A program made the position numbers and the translations under genes. From contig NZ_BNEB01000002.1 in assembly GCF_016860545.1 (NCBI RefSeq), positions 1,612,001 to 1,676,000 of the forward strand: DNA of 64,000 nt, in the 5' to 3' direction. Shown one piece after another: positions 26,550-34,573 of the stretch. The notes beneath the pieces are model-generated. The model worked only from the letters and a program-made list of their open reading frames with translations, was not told the origin of the DNA and did not search any database. Each line of letters starts with the position of its first letter. Position 1 is the first letter of the stretch. Origin of the DNA: Streptomyces asoensis (GTDB lineage Bacteria; Actinomycetota; Actinomycetes; Streptomycetales; Streptomycetaceae).

Positions 26550-27089
26550 TCAGGCGGCGTGGCGGGCTGTGGGCGGAGGGTGCAGGCGCCGTGCGGCCTG
26601 GCGGCGGGCCGACGTCGCCGACAGGACCAGGTAGCGGATCTTGCTGGCGTCCAGGCCCATGACGGCGGCGGCACGGGCGCTGGTGTAGCCGAGCTTGCAG
26701 TGCAGGACGAGCGCGTCGTACTGGTGCGGGGGGCAGGTCTCGAGCGCGGGCAGGGCGGGGGCGGCCATCTGCACCCGGGTGCGCAGTTGTGTCCAGGCCC
26801 TGCCCTGGGGGTCGGGGCTGCTGATGATGTCGAGCCAGCCGACGGCGAGTTCGCCGAGCAGGCGGCGTACCAGGCGATGGGCCTGGACGTCGGGCAGGTG
26901 GGCACGGGCGTAGTCGAGGTAGCTGCTGCGGTTGAGGGCGCAGAACGCCTCGAAGGCGGGGGGCAGTGCCGCGGTGAGGTCGGTCGGCTCCCGGGGCAGT
27001 CCGCTGTGCGGGCGGGGGCGCGGGAGTCGCGTCGCCGTGGCGCGGGTGGGTGCGGTGGGACGGTATGTGGTGGAGGTGGAGGTGGTCAT
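26550..27089 (-). CDS. Sigma-factor-like DNA-binding protein
   Basis: A 179-residue protein. Residues 45-115 (FCALNRSSYLDYARAHLPD...) resemble sigma region 2 in register, and residues 130-170 (DALVLHCKLGYTSARAAAVMGLDASKIRYLVLSA) look like a region 4 helix-turn-helix. It is shorter and more divergent than ordinary ECF sigma factors. Its ATG overlaps the stop of the XRE/zinc-finger gene (ATGA), so the two are coupled and presumably act together. Targets unknown. Such pairs are typical of variable Streptomyces regions. Confidence 0.6.
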   Translation of the reverse strand: MTTSTSTTYRPTAPTRATATRLPRPRPHSGLPREPTDLTAALPPAFEAFCALNRSSYLDYARAHLPDVQAHRLVRRLLGELAVGWLDIISSPDPQGRAWTQLRTRVQMAAPALPALETCPPHQYDALVLHCKLGYTSARAAAVMGLDASKIRYLVLSATSARRQAARRLHPPPTARHAA

Positions 27090-28195
27090 CCGGTCACCTT
27101 GGTTGCGGGGTCGGCGGTGCGGGGCGGCGGGCCGCTGAGGGCGGCGCAGGCGGCGTTCCACAGGGGCCGCAGCGGCTGGGCTTCGGCGTGGAGTGCGTGG
27201 GCGAGTTCCTCGACGTCCTCCCAGGAGGGGAGGGCCGTGCCGTCGAGCATTCCGGTGATGGTGTGCTCGGTCAGGCGGGTGCTCAGGCCGATCTGGTCGG
27301 TGTGGGGCCGGGCGGCGGCCAGGTGCAGTCCGCGCAGGGCGGCGGGAAGGCTCTGGCGTTGGCTCGGGATCCGGCCGCGGGCGGCCGCCCACAAGGGCTG
27401 GACCTCTGCCGGGTCTCCGCCGCAGGCGAGGGTGAGCCGGCGGGCGACCTTCCAGGACGGGCAGCGTTCGCCGTTCAGGACACGCGACACGTAGGAGGCG
27501 GACACCTCGACGTCGGTGGCGAGTTCGCGACGGGACTTGCCGCTCGCGTAGTGCAGTTGGGCCAGGGCCCGTGTGAGTACGGCGGCCGGGCCGTGGGTGT
27601 GCCGGTCGGGAGCTCTGGCACGGGATGTCGTCATCTCTCCACCGCCGTCGGGTGTGCGGCGGTGGGCCGGCAGCCGCGTCGCCGGAGTCGTCTGCGGCAC
27701 GGGGGAGGGCGCGGGCGTGGCCTGGCGTGGCAGGCGGACCCGGGTCCTGGTGCGCAGGGGGCGGCTCTCCTTCCGGCGGCGCACGGCTTCGGTGGAGTAC
27801 TTGCGGGTGAGCTGTTCCGAGGGCAGCCCCAGGCACTGGGCGATGTCGGCGTTCCTCTGCCGGTCGTCGCGGGCCTGCTGGATCAGTGCGGCTTTGAGGT
27901 CCTCGAGGTCGGCCTCGGCCACCCGCATCAGGCTCAGCGCCGCCAGGGGCTGGCGTGTGTGGGCCAACTGCAACAGGCGCGTGATGACTTGGGCCAGCTC
28001 GTCGGCGACCTGGCCGGTGAAGGCCTGGTGGGCGAGGGCGTCCGGGGTGAGGGACTTCTCGCGGGCCTTGCGGTAGGCGCGGCCGCAGGCGTCGCTGCAA
28101 TACGCGCGGGGCCGGCCGGACCCGATGGTGCGGCCGATGGGCTTGCCGCACGCCGGGTTGAGGCAGTAGGCGGGGCCTGGGTCTTTCGGTGTCAT
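27086..28195 (-). CDS. Zinc-finger plus XRE helix-turn-helix regulator
   Basis: A 369-residue protein in two parts. The N-terminus has a CxxxxC...CxxxC finger (C11, C16, C33, C37) followed by a helical region and a basic linker. Around residues 205-280 lies an XRE-type helix-turn-helix (GKSRRELATDVEVSASYVSRVLNGERCPSW). A C-terminal helical domain with a second SWEDVEELAHAL-type segment follows. It is probably a transcriptional regulator acting with the coupled sigma-like protein. ATG 28195 was chosen; an ATG 12 bases upstream abuts the GGAAGGG site too closely. Confidence 0.75.
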   Translation of the reverse strand: MTPKDPGPAYCLNPACGKPIGRTIGSGRPRAYCSDACGRAYRKAREKSLTPDALAHQAFTGQVADELAQVITRLLQLAHTRQPLAALSLMRVAEADLEDLKAALIQQARDDRQRNADIAQCLGLPSEQLTRKYSTEAVRRRKESRPLRTRTRVRLPRQATPAPSPVPQTTPATRLPAHRRTPDGGGEMTTSRARAPDRHTHGPAAVLTRALAQLHYASGKSRRELATDVEVSASYVSRVLNGERCPSWKVARRLTLACGGDPAEVQPLWAAARGRIPSQRQSLPAALRGLHLAAARPHTDQIGLSTRLTEHTITGMLDGTALPSWEDVEELAHALHAEAQPLRPLWNAACAALSGPPPRTADPATKVTG

Positions 28196-28375
28196 GACAG
28201 GGGGCATCCCTTCCGCGAAGTGCCGCCGGAAACAGGCCGGTGCGTAAATGGAGAGATTCGGCAGATCCCGACACGGCGTGGCGCCGGCCGTGCGGGTCCG
28301 GGTGGATGAATCCTCCGTGCACCCGGTGCCTGCCGCCCGGCAGCCTGCTGCTGCCGGGCGACGGACACCTGCTTG

Positions 28376-28654
28376 TCAGGCGGTGCGTAGCCGCCGGTAG
28401 CGCAGGTGCGAGCGACGTGTCGCGGCCAGCAGCATGCAGACCGCCGCTGCGGCGAGGTCGTACGCCTCGGGCCGCAGGACCAGCACGATGCCGAGGACGG
28501 GGGCCGCGATGAACGCCCCTACCTGCATGGTGACTTCCCTGTCACGCAGATCGCGAGTTTCAACCGCGGCTTGCTGCGGGATGTTACGGTCGAACCGCTT
28601 CGGCCGAGCCGGATCCAGTGACCGGCCGAAGAGAGAAGTGGGGTCAGGGGGCAT
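28376..28654 (-). CDS. Small membrane protein of unknown function
   Basis: A 92-residue protein. The first ~40 residues are polar and basic. Two hydrophobic segments follow (about 43-59 and 66-79), with an Arg-rich tail (RRSHLRYRRLR). ATG 28654 has an excellent AAGGAG site five bases upstream. It shares orientation with the XRE/sigma-like pair 180 bases downstream and may belong to the same accessory unit. The function cannot be read. Confidence 0.65.
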   Translation of the reverse strand: MPPDPTSLFGRSLDPARPKRFDRNIPQQAAVETRDLRDREVTMQVGAFIAAPVLGIVLVLRPEAYDLAAAAVCMLLAATRRSHLRYRRLRTA

Positions 28655-29010
28655 ATCAACTCCTTGATCTAGAAGAAGAGTTGAGTCGAGCCCCGGTTTG
28701 GTATCCCGCCGTCGCCGGGGCTCACTCGCGCGTTGAGGGGAACGTACATGCTCACTCAAACAAACGCATAGCACTACCGTACGTAAATGACATCGCTGCG
28801 GTATCCGACACCGGTGCACGTGCAAGACGGTCAGCTTCGAACGCCATGCGGTCGGAAACGGTCCCCATAGCCCGCCGGGTGGCTCAACTTCCTCGCCCGG
28901 AGCAGCCATCTTCGTAAGGCACACCCCCCTCGGCCACCTCGCACGCAACCACCGTCCCGACGCATCCGCACTGACCGCCGCCGCCCCGAGCACCCCCGCG
29001 TGGCTGGGGC
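28655..29010. promoter_or_regulatory. Relatively AT-rich divergent intergenic region
   Basis: This 356-base gap between divergent small genes is clearly less GC-rich than its surroundings (for example 28745-28800, with ACGTACATGC and CCGTACGTAAATGAC). It is the natural place for promoters of the leftward membrane protein and the rightward orphan. No frame inside looks coding. Confidence 0.4.
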
Positions 29011-29649
29011 ATGATCTCTGCTGTGCATGAGAACGAGAAGGCGCACCGCAGCACGCCGTACGCGCTCACCGAGACGGGGCACGCCCCTGTGTGGGGCGTC
29101 TGCGCCGAAGCGGAGGAGACTGCCGGGGAGATGCTTCGTCGGGGAGGTGGCGAGGTGATCCGTCTGTATGTGGCCGCTTGTGCCGAGCGGATGGCGCCCC
29201 TGTTCGTGGGCCTGCGGGCGGGCGAGGCGGGGCGCGAGGCCGACCTGGACCTCTACGCGGAGTCCGTGCGCGATCTCTGGTATGTCGACCGGCCCTTGGC
29301 CGACGCAGCCGAGCGCGTGAGCCTGCTGGAGCAGTTTTCTGAGCTCCGGCCGGACGAGGAGGGGATCACCGAGGTCGGCGACACCTACGCCTTCTTCGCT
29401 GTCCTGTGCCTACGGCATGCCTTGTCGGCCCATGGGTCGGGAAGCGTCGACGACGCGCTGTCCTGCGGCCATGCGGCGCTCACCGCGATGGGGATGCTTG
29501 ACCGGAACGTGGCAGGTGCCGGCTTTCTCGCCGACGAACAGCGGCTCCAGTCGTTGTCTCTGAGCGGCGACGCCTCCGGTCTGTGGGACGCGAGCGTCGC
29601 CGTGGGGCGGGAAAGGTTCCGCGCTGTGCTGGACCGGCTGCCGCGTTAG
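29011..29649 (+). CDS. Orphan soluble protein of unknown function
   Basis: A 212-residue acidic, mainly helical protein without signal, membrane segment or recognised motif. A conserved-looking stretch is LYAESVRDLWYVDRPLADA followed by FSELRPDEEGITEVGDTYAFFA. The C-terminal half resembles helical immunity-type or DUF proteins, but I cannot name a family. The start is uncertain: ATG 29011 has only a GGGG stretch upstream, and GTG 29023 is an alternative. It lies in an accessory patch. Confidence 0.6.
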   Translation: MISAVHENEKAHRSTPYALTETGHAPVWGVCAEAEETAGEMLRRGGGEVIRLYVAACAERMAPLFVGLRAGEAGREADLDLYAESVRDLWYVDRPLADAAERVSLLEQFSELRPDEEGITEVGDTYAFFAVLCLRHALSAHGSGSVDDALSCGHAALTAMGMLDRNVAGAGFLADEQRLQSLSLSGDASGLWDASVAVGRERFRAVLDRLPR

Positions 29650-29754
29650 ACATGCTTCCTGATCGTTGCCGGTGAGTTGTGCCGCACCCCGCCCGCTGCC
29701 GTGCGAGCACATCGCAGCCGAACAGGCGCCACGACGGCATGTGACCATGCTGAT

Positions 29755-30381
29755 ATGACATCTGGCCGGATCATCTTCCTCAACGGCACCTCCAGCTCGG
29801 GGAAGTCGAGCATCGCGCGCGAGCTGCTGGACATCCTGGACGACGGTGTCTTCTTCCACCTGGCAGTCGACGCCTTCAACGCGATGCGCAGCAAGCGGGA
29901 GCTGGGGGCCGCGGAGCTCGACGCCGCGCTGCGGCGCACCCGGATGGGCTTCCACCGCTCGATCGCGGCGATGGCCGAGGCGGGCAACGACGTCGTGGTC
30001 GACCATGTGCTGAGCGAGCCGTGGCGGCTGCTCGACTGTCTGACGGTGCTGCGGCCCGAGGATGTCCTGTTCGTAGGCGTCCGCTGTCCGCGCGAGGAAC
30101 TGACCCGCCGAGAGTCGGCTCGGGGCGACCGTCCGCCAGGCCTCGCGGCGCACCAGTACGACCTGGTTCACCGCCATGGCGACTACGACCTGGAGTGCGA
30201 CACCAGCACGGCGAGTCCACGCGAATGCGCTGAGCAGATCAAGGAGTTCCTCCCGCGCCGCCCCAGCCCCACCGCCTTCACCCGCCTCCGTCGGCGCTGT
30301 CTCACGGACGGCGGGCAACCGCCGAACGACGGCCGGCCGCACTCGGTGAGCACGGCAGGAGCTCGACCGGACCCAGGGTGA
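29755..30381 (+). CDS. Chloramphenicol phosphotransferase-like kinase
   Basis: A 208-residue P-loop kinase. IIFLNGTSSSGKSSIARELL carries the Walker A loop (about 11-18), followed by the family segments FHLAVDAFNAM and VVVDHVLSEPWRL and the LFVGVRCPREELTRRE lid-like region with basic residues. This is the CPT family, which in Streptomyces venezuelae phosphorylates chloramphenicol; most homologues have no proven substrate, so resistance is possible but not shown. The last ~30 residues are extra, and their 80 bases overlap the end of the convergent regulator gene. Confidence 0.85.
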   Translation: MTSGRIIFLNGTSSSGKSSIARELLDILDDGVFFHLAVDAFNAMRSKRELGAAELDAALRRTRMGFHRSIAAMAEAGNDVVVDHVLSEPWRLLDCLTVLRPEDVLFVGVRCPREELTRRESARGDRPPGLAAHQYDLVHRHGDYDLECDTSTASPRECAEQIKEFLPRRPSPTAFTRLRRRCLTDGGQPPNDGRPHSVSTAGARPDPG

Positions 30382-31207
30382 GCTGGAGTTTGGTCTCGTC
30401 CTCGCTGCCGGGTGCGGCGGTCATGATGACGATCTTGAGCTCGGAGTCGCCGTCGGTCAGGACGTCGCAGTCGACCATGACCGGGCCCACCGACGGGTGG
30501 TGAATCGTCTTGTGGTCCTCGCGGTGTGCGGTGACCCCTCCCGTCGCCCACAGCTCGGCGAACCTCTCGTTGCCCGCGTTCAGTTCACGGATCAGCGTGG
30601 TCAAGCGGCCGTCCTGAGGGAAACGGCCGGTGGCGCGGCGCAGGTCGGAGACGACGGCGGCGTCGGTGCCGTCGCGGTCCGCCTCGGTCACCGGCCACAG
30701 CGCGAGGCGGGCGGGGCCGGCGTCCACCGGGAACCTGTCGCGGGCGAAGTTGCGCAGCGGTGCCGGCGAGGCGGCCGGGTCGCCCAGCAGGGCCGCCCAC
30801 CCGCGGTTCCACCACACCAGTCGCCAGTCCGCCGCGAACACGGCGACCGCCACGTCCGCGAGGCGGGCGAGCACCCGCTGCATGCCGGGCGGAAGACGGT
30901 CGGAGATCGTCCCGCCCACCGGCGGCAGGAGCCGGGCCAGCCGGTACAGGTGGTCCCGCTCGGCGGTGGACAGCTGGAGGGCACGCGCAAGGGACCCCAC
31001 CACAGGCGCCGACGGTGTCGTGGCCCGCCCCTGCTCCAGACGCACGACGTAGTCGACCGACACCCCGGCGAGGTCCGCCAGCTCTTCGCGCCGCAGTCCG
31101 GTGGCCCGGCGCCCGCGGGCGACCGGCAGCCCGGCGGCCGACGGGGGCAGCCGCTCCCGCCACGTGCGGATCATCGCGCCCAGACCGGTTCCAGGGGTCG
31201 TCGACAT
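30302..31207 (-). CDS. XRE-family regulator with MmyB-like ligand domain
   Basis: A 301-residue regulator. The N-terminal helix-turn-helix reads GLRREELADLAGVSVDYVVRLEQGR (about 37-61). The rest is the MmyB/PAS-like domain of actinobacterial regulators, with VFAADWRLVWWNRGWAALLGDP and a later FAELW segment. It diverges from an SDR gene 114 bases away; this pairing is common, and the SDR is the expected target. ATG 31207 has GGAG and GGGAGG sites upstream. Confidence 0.88.
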   Translation of the reverse strand: MSTTPGTGLGAMIRTWRERLPPSAAGLPVARGRRATGLRREELADLAGVSVDYVVRLEQGRATTPSAPVVGSLARALQLSTAERDHLYRLARLLPPVGGTISDRLPPGMQRVLARLADVAVAVFAADWRLVWWNRGWAALLGDPAASPAPLRNFARDRFPVDAGPARLALWPVTEADRDGTDAAVVSDLRRATGRFPQDGRLTTLIRELNAGNERFAELWATGGVTAHREDHKTIHHPSVGPVMVDCDVLTDGDSELKIVIMTAAPGSEDETKLQLTLGPVELLPCSPSAAGRRSAVARRP

Positions 31208-31321
31208 GGTCTCCATCCTCCCGCATCCCCGGTCGTGCGCCGGCTCGCGAAGGTGGTACCGGTCGTCCTACCGTCGGGGCGTCCCTGGCCCGCCTCCCGC
31301 GGCGAGGCGAGGATCGAACGC

Positions 31322-32020
31322 ATGACGATCACCTTCATCACCGGAGCCAACAAGGGGCTCGGCCGTGAGACCGCCCGCCGCCTGATCGAGCACGGCCACA
31401 CCGTGCTGGTCGGCGCCCGCGACCGTGAGCGGGGCGAGGAGACCGCCGCCGCCCTCGGCGCACGCCACGTCCCCATCGACGTGACCGACGACGCCTCCGT
31501 GGCCGCCGCGGCCGCGAACGTCGCCGCACGCGAGGGCAGGATCGACGTCCTGATCAACAACGCCGGTGTGCACGGTCCCGTCGGCGACCCCGGTGACCTC
31601 ACCGCCGCCGACGCCTTCGCCGTCCTCGACGTCAATGTCCTCGGTGTCGTCCGCACCACCACCGCGTTCCTGCCGCTGCTGCGCCGCTCGGCGGACCCTG
31701 TCGTCATCAACGTCAGCAGCGGCATGGGCTCCCTCGCCCTCACCCACGACCCCGACCGGCCCGAGTCGCACGTCGTAGCGCCGCTGTACACCTCCTCGAA
31801 GGCGGCGCTGACGATGCTGACCACGCAGTACGCCAAGGGACTCGACGGCATCCGCGTCAACGCCGCCGACCCCGGCTACACCGCCACCGACCTCAACGGT
31901 CACAGCGGCCCCCAGACCGTCACCGAGGGAACGGACGCGATCGTCGCCCTCGCCACCGAGGAGCCCGGTGCCGGCACCGGGCGTTTCGTCTCCCGCCACG
32001 GAGAGATCGCCTGGTCCTGA
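31322..32020 (+). CDS. Short-chain dehydrogenase/reductase (classical)
   Basis: A 232-residue NAD(P)-dependent oxidoreductase. The TGANKGLG cofactor loop lies at 7-14, NNAG near residue 79 and the catalytic Y-x3-K as LYTSSKAAL, with the preceding catalytic serine in NVSSGMG. The substrate is unknown. It is controlled, by inference, by the divergent MmyB-like regulator. It converges on the LLM oxidoreductase gene with 28 bases between stops. Confidence 0.9.
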   Translation: MTITFITGANKGLGRETARRLIEHGHTVLVGARDRERGEETAAALGARHVPIDVTDDASVAAAAANVAAREGRIDVLINNAGVHGPVGDPGDLTAADAFAVLDVNVLGVVRTTTAFLPLLRRSADPVVINVSSGMGSLALTHDPDRPESHVVAPLYTSSKAALTMLTTQYAKGLDGIRVNAADPGYTATDLNGHSGPQTVTEGTDAIVALATEEPGAGTGRFVSRHGEIAWS

Positions 32021-32048
32021 AACCGGCCGTGCCGGACCGGTCCTCGTC

Positions 32049-33095
32049 TCAGGAGACCGCGGGACGGACCTGTGGGCCGTGGAGCCCGGGCCCGTCGGGC
32101 CGTGCGGGAGGTGTCCAGGCGGCGGCTGTCAGGCGCAGGGTGCGTTCGCGGCCGGCGGCGGTGATGTCGTACGGGACGAGCATGATCTCGTCGGCGCCCA
32201 GCGTGGCGGCCAGCCGCCGCAGGCCCGCGGCGACGGTGGCCGGGCCGCCGCGCACGAGCTGGAGGTCCTCCAGCATCCTGCCGATCAGGTACCGCTCCCG
32301 TGGTGCGGGCAGGGAGACGTCCGGGGACGTCGCCGTGTGCTTCTGGCGGAACCGTGCGGCGACGGTGTCGTGGGCGAGGCGCTCGGCCTCGTCGTCGGAC
32401 TCCGCGCACTGCACGTTGACGGACGCGACGACGTACGGACTCGCGCCCAGCGGGCCGGGGGAGAAGGCCGACCGGTAGCGGTCCAGGGCCGCGGGGCGCG
32501 ACTTGGGTCCGAGATGGGCGCCGTAGGCGAAGGGCAGCCCGCGCGCGGCGGCGGTGCGGGCGCCGTTCTCCGAGGTACCGAGGACGAACACGTCCGGTGG
32601 CACCGGCAGTGCCGGGGAGAGCTCCAGGTCCTGGAAGGCGTGCTCGGCCGGCCAGCGGCCGTGGAGGAAGCCGACGAGTTCGTCGAGGAGCTGCGGGAAC
32701 TGCGCGCGAGCCTGCGGCGGACGGCGCAGGGCCCGGTCGAGGAGGGTGCTGCTGTCCGTGCCGCCGGTCGCGCGGCCGACGCCCAGGTCGATCCGGTCGT
32801 CGTGCAGCGACTGAAGCACGGCGAACTGCTCCGCGACGGTGAGCGGCGCGTGGTTGGTCAGCATCACCCCGCCGGAACCGACCCGGATGCGGCGGGTCAC
32901 CGCCGCGATGTGCGAGATCAGCACGGCCGGTGAACTGCCCGCACATCGAGGGGAGTTGTGATGCTCTGCCACCCAGAAGCGGTGGTAGCCGCAGGCGTCG
33001 GCGGCCACCGCCGTGCGCACGACGTCGTGCAAGGCCTGCCGGGCGGTGCCGCCGGGCGCGACCAGCGCCACGTCCAGCACGGACAGCGAAACCAT
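32049..33095 (-). CDS. LLM-class flavin-dependent oxidoreductase (MsnO8-like)
   Basis: A 348-residue luciferase-like flavin oxidoreductase. The start LSVLDVALVAPGGTARQAL, the FWVAEHHN signature, VGSGGVMLTNHAPLTVAEQFAVL and GVGRATGGTD match the MsnO8-type subgroup, named from an antibiotic cluster. It would use reduced FMN and oxygen or act as an oxidoreductase. It lies 38 bases downstream of the MFS exporter in the same direction, so it may be the last gene of the lanthipeptide operon and act as a tailoring enzyme; that is inference from position. ATG 33095 has GGGAGG four bases upstream. Confidence 0.85.
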   Translation of the reverse strand: MVSLSVLDVALVAPGGTARQALHDVVRTAVAADACGYHRFWVAEHHNSPRCAGSSPAVLISHIAAVTRRIRVGSGGVMLTNHAPLTVAEQFAVLQSLHDDRIDLGVGRATGGTDSSTLLDRALRRPPQARAQFPQLLDELVGFLHGRWPAEHAFQDLELSPALPVPPDVFVLGTSENGARTAAARGLPFAYGAHLGPKSRPAALDRYRSAFSPGPLGASPYVVASVNVQCAESDDEAERLAHDTVAARFRQKHTATSPDVSLPAPRERYLIGRMLEDLQLVRGGPATVAAGLRRLAATLGADEIMLVPYDITAAGRERTLRLTAAAWTPPARPDGPGLHGPQVRPAVS

Positions 33096-33133
33096 GGAAC
33101 CTCCCTGGAGGGGTCGGGCGGCGCTCGTGGTGG

Positions 33134-34573
33134 TCAGGCCGCGGCCGTTTCCGGGCTCGGCGCGGCCGGTGGCGACGGCATCATCAGGGCGACGACCGCG
33201 AGCACGGCGAAGGCCAGGGCGAACACGGCGGCGGTGCCCGACAGCGACAGGTACGCCAGCAGCAGGCCCGCCGTCAGAGGGCCGAGCGGCTGGAGGATCT
33301 CCGTGATGAACCCCAGGGCCGTCGTGGTGCGGCCGTAGATGTTCTCCGGCACCGTCGTGGCCAGAATGGTCCCGAACACGGCGCCGTTGACCGGAGTGAG
33401 CAGGCACAGCGCGGAGTATCCGGCGGCGAACGCGATGCCGCTCCCGGTGTACCAGGCGAGGGCGAGCATGACGCCGGCGAGCGCGGGACCGGCCGCCATG
33501 ACGGTCTGCATGCGCAGTCTGCGCTGCACGAAGGGGGCGATCAGCGACCCGGTCAGTCCGGTCACCGCCGCCGCGCTCATCGCGAGACCCACCGCCGCGG
33601 CGCCGTTGTGCTCCCGCCCGATGCCCAGCAGCAGGGCGTAGGCGAGGGCCTGGAACGCGAAGTTGTCGCCCGCGGCCAGCCCGGCGAGCGTGCGCAGGAA
33701 GGGGTCGCGGACGACATGGCGCAGCCCCGCGGTCAGCCTGGGCAGGAAGCGCTCGCGCGGCGCGGCCTTCGTCCCGCCGTCCGACACCGTCCCCCGCGCA
33801 CCTCCGCCTGTTTCCGCCTCTGCCTCTGCCGCTGCCTCGGTCGCTCCGTCGCCTGCCTCCGCCTCCGCCTTCGCCTCCTGCGACCCGTCCTGCGTCCCGC
33901 CCTGCCCCGGTGCCCCGTCCGCGTGGCTGTCGGGCCGGGCGGCCTGAGCGGCCCCGGTCCGGCGCAGGGGCCGGTACAGGGCCAGTACGCACAGCGCGGA
34001 CACCGCGTAGGTGACGGCGTCGATGGCGAACGGCAGCCACATCGAAGCCGCGATGAGCACACCGGCCACGGCCGGGGCGACGATCCCGGCGGCGTAGGCC
34101 CGCGCCTGGTTAAGGGAGATGGCGGTGCCCAGCTGCGAGGCGGGCACGACCCGGCGGACGGTGGCGTTCTGACTCGGCCGGAACAGCTCCACCCCCACCT
34201 GCGCCACGACCACCGTGATCACGGCGAGCGCGATCGGCAGCCGGTCCAGGTACGTCCACACGGCGACGGTGGCGACCGTGACCAGGCGGGCCAGGTCGGC
34301 GACGAGCATCAGGAGCCGGTGACTGTAGTGATCGGTGAGGTACCCGGCCGGCATCCGCAGCACCATCGCCGTCACCAGCACGGCGGTGCCGATGGTGCTG
34401 GTGGCCGACGTCGAGTACCCGCTGCTCAGCAGGGCGAGCGGCAGCACCAGCGCGGTCATGGACGTACCGAAGTCGGACAGCGCCTGCCCCACCCACAGGA
34501 GCCGGAACTCGCGGTTGGCCCGCAGCGGTACCGGGGCGGCGGCCGCTCGTGAGGCGGCCGTGGTCGCCTTCAT
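33134..34573 (-). CDS. MFS exporter coupled to lanKC
   Basis: A 479-residue major facilitator of the macrolide-efflux/MFS_3 type: FRLLWVGQALSDFGTSMTALVLPL at the N-terminus, then GYLTDHYSHRLLML in loop 2-3 and a central Ala/Glu-rich cytoplasmic loop (about 215-265). Its ATG overlaps the last base of the lanKC stop (TGATG), so it is coupled to the synthetase and is the best candidate for exporting the modified peptide or giving self-protection. Class III clusters often use ABC exporters, so an MFS here is less usual. Confidence 0.88.
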   Translation of the reverse strand: MKATTAASRAAAAPVPLRANREFRLLWVGQALSDFGTSMTALVLPLALLSSGYSTSATSTIGTAVLVTAMVLRMPAGYLTDHYSHRLLMLVADLARLVTVATVAVWTYLDRLPIALAVITVVVAQVGVELFRPSQNATVRRVVPASQLGTAISLNQARAYAAGIVAPAVAGVLIAASMWLPFAIDAVTYAVSALCVLALYRPLRRTGAAQAARPDSHADGAPGQGGTQDGSQEAKAEAEAGDGATEAAAEAEAETGGGARGTVSDGGTKAAPRERFLPRLTAGLRHVVRDPFLRTLAGLAAGDNFAFQALAYALLLGIGREHNGAAAVGLAMSAAAVTGLTGSLIAPFVQRRLRMQTVMAAGPALAGVMLALAWYTGSGIAFAAGYSALCLLTPVNGAVFGTILATTVPENIYGRTTTALGFITEILQPLGPLTAGLLLAYLSLSGTAAVFALAFAVLAVVALMMPSPPAAPSPETAAA

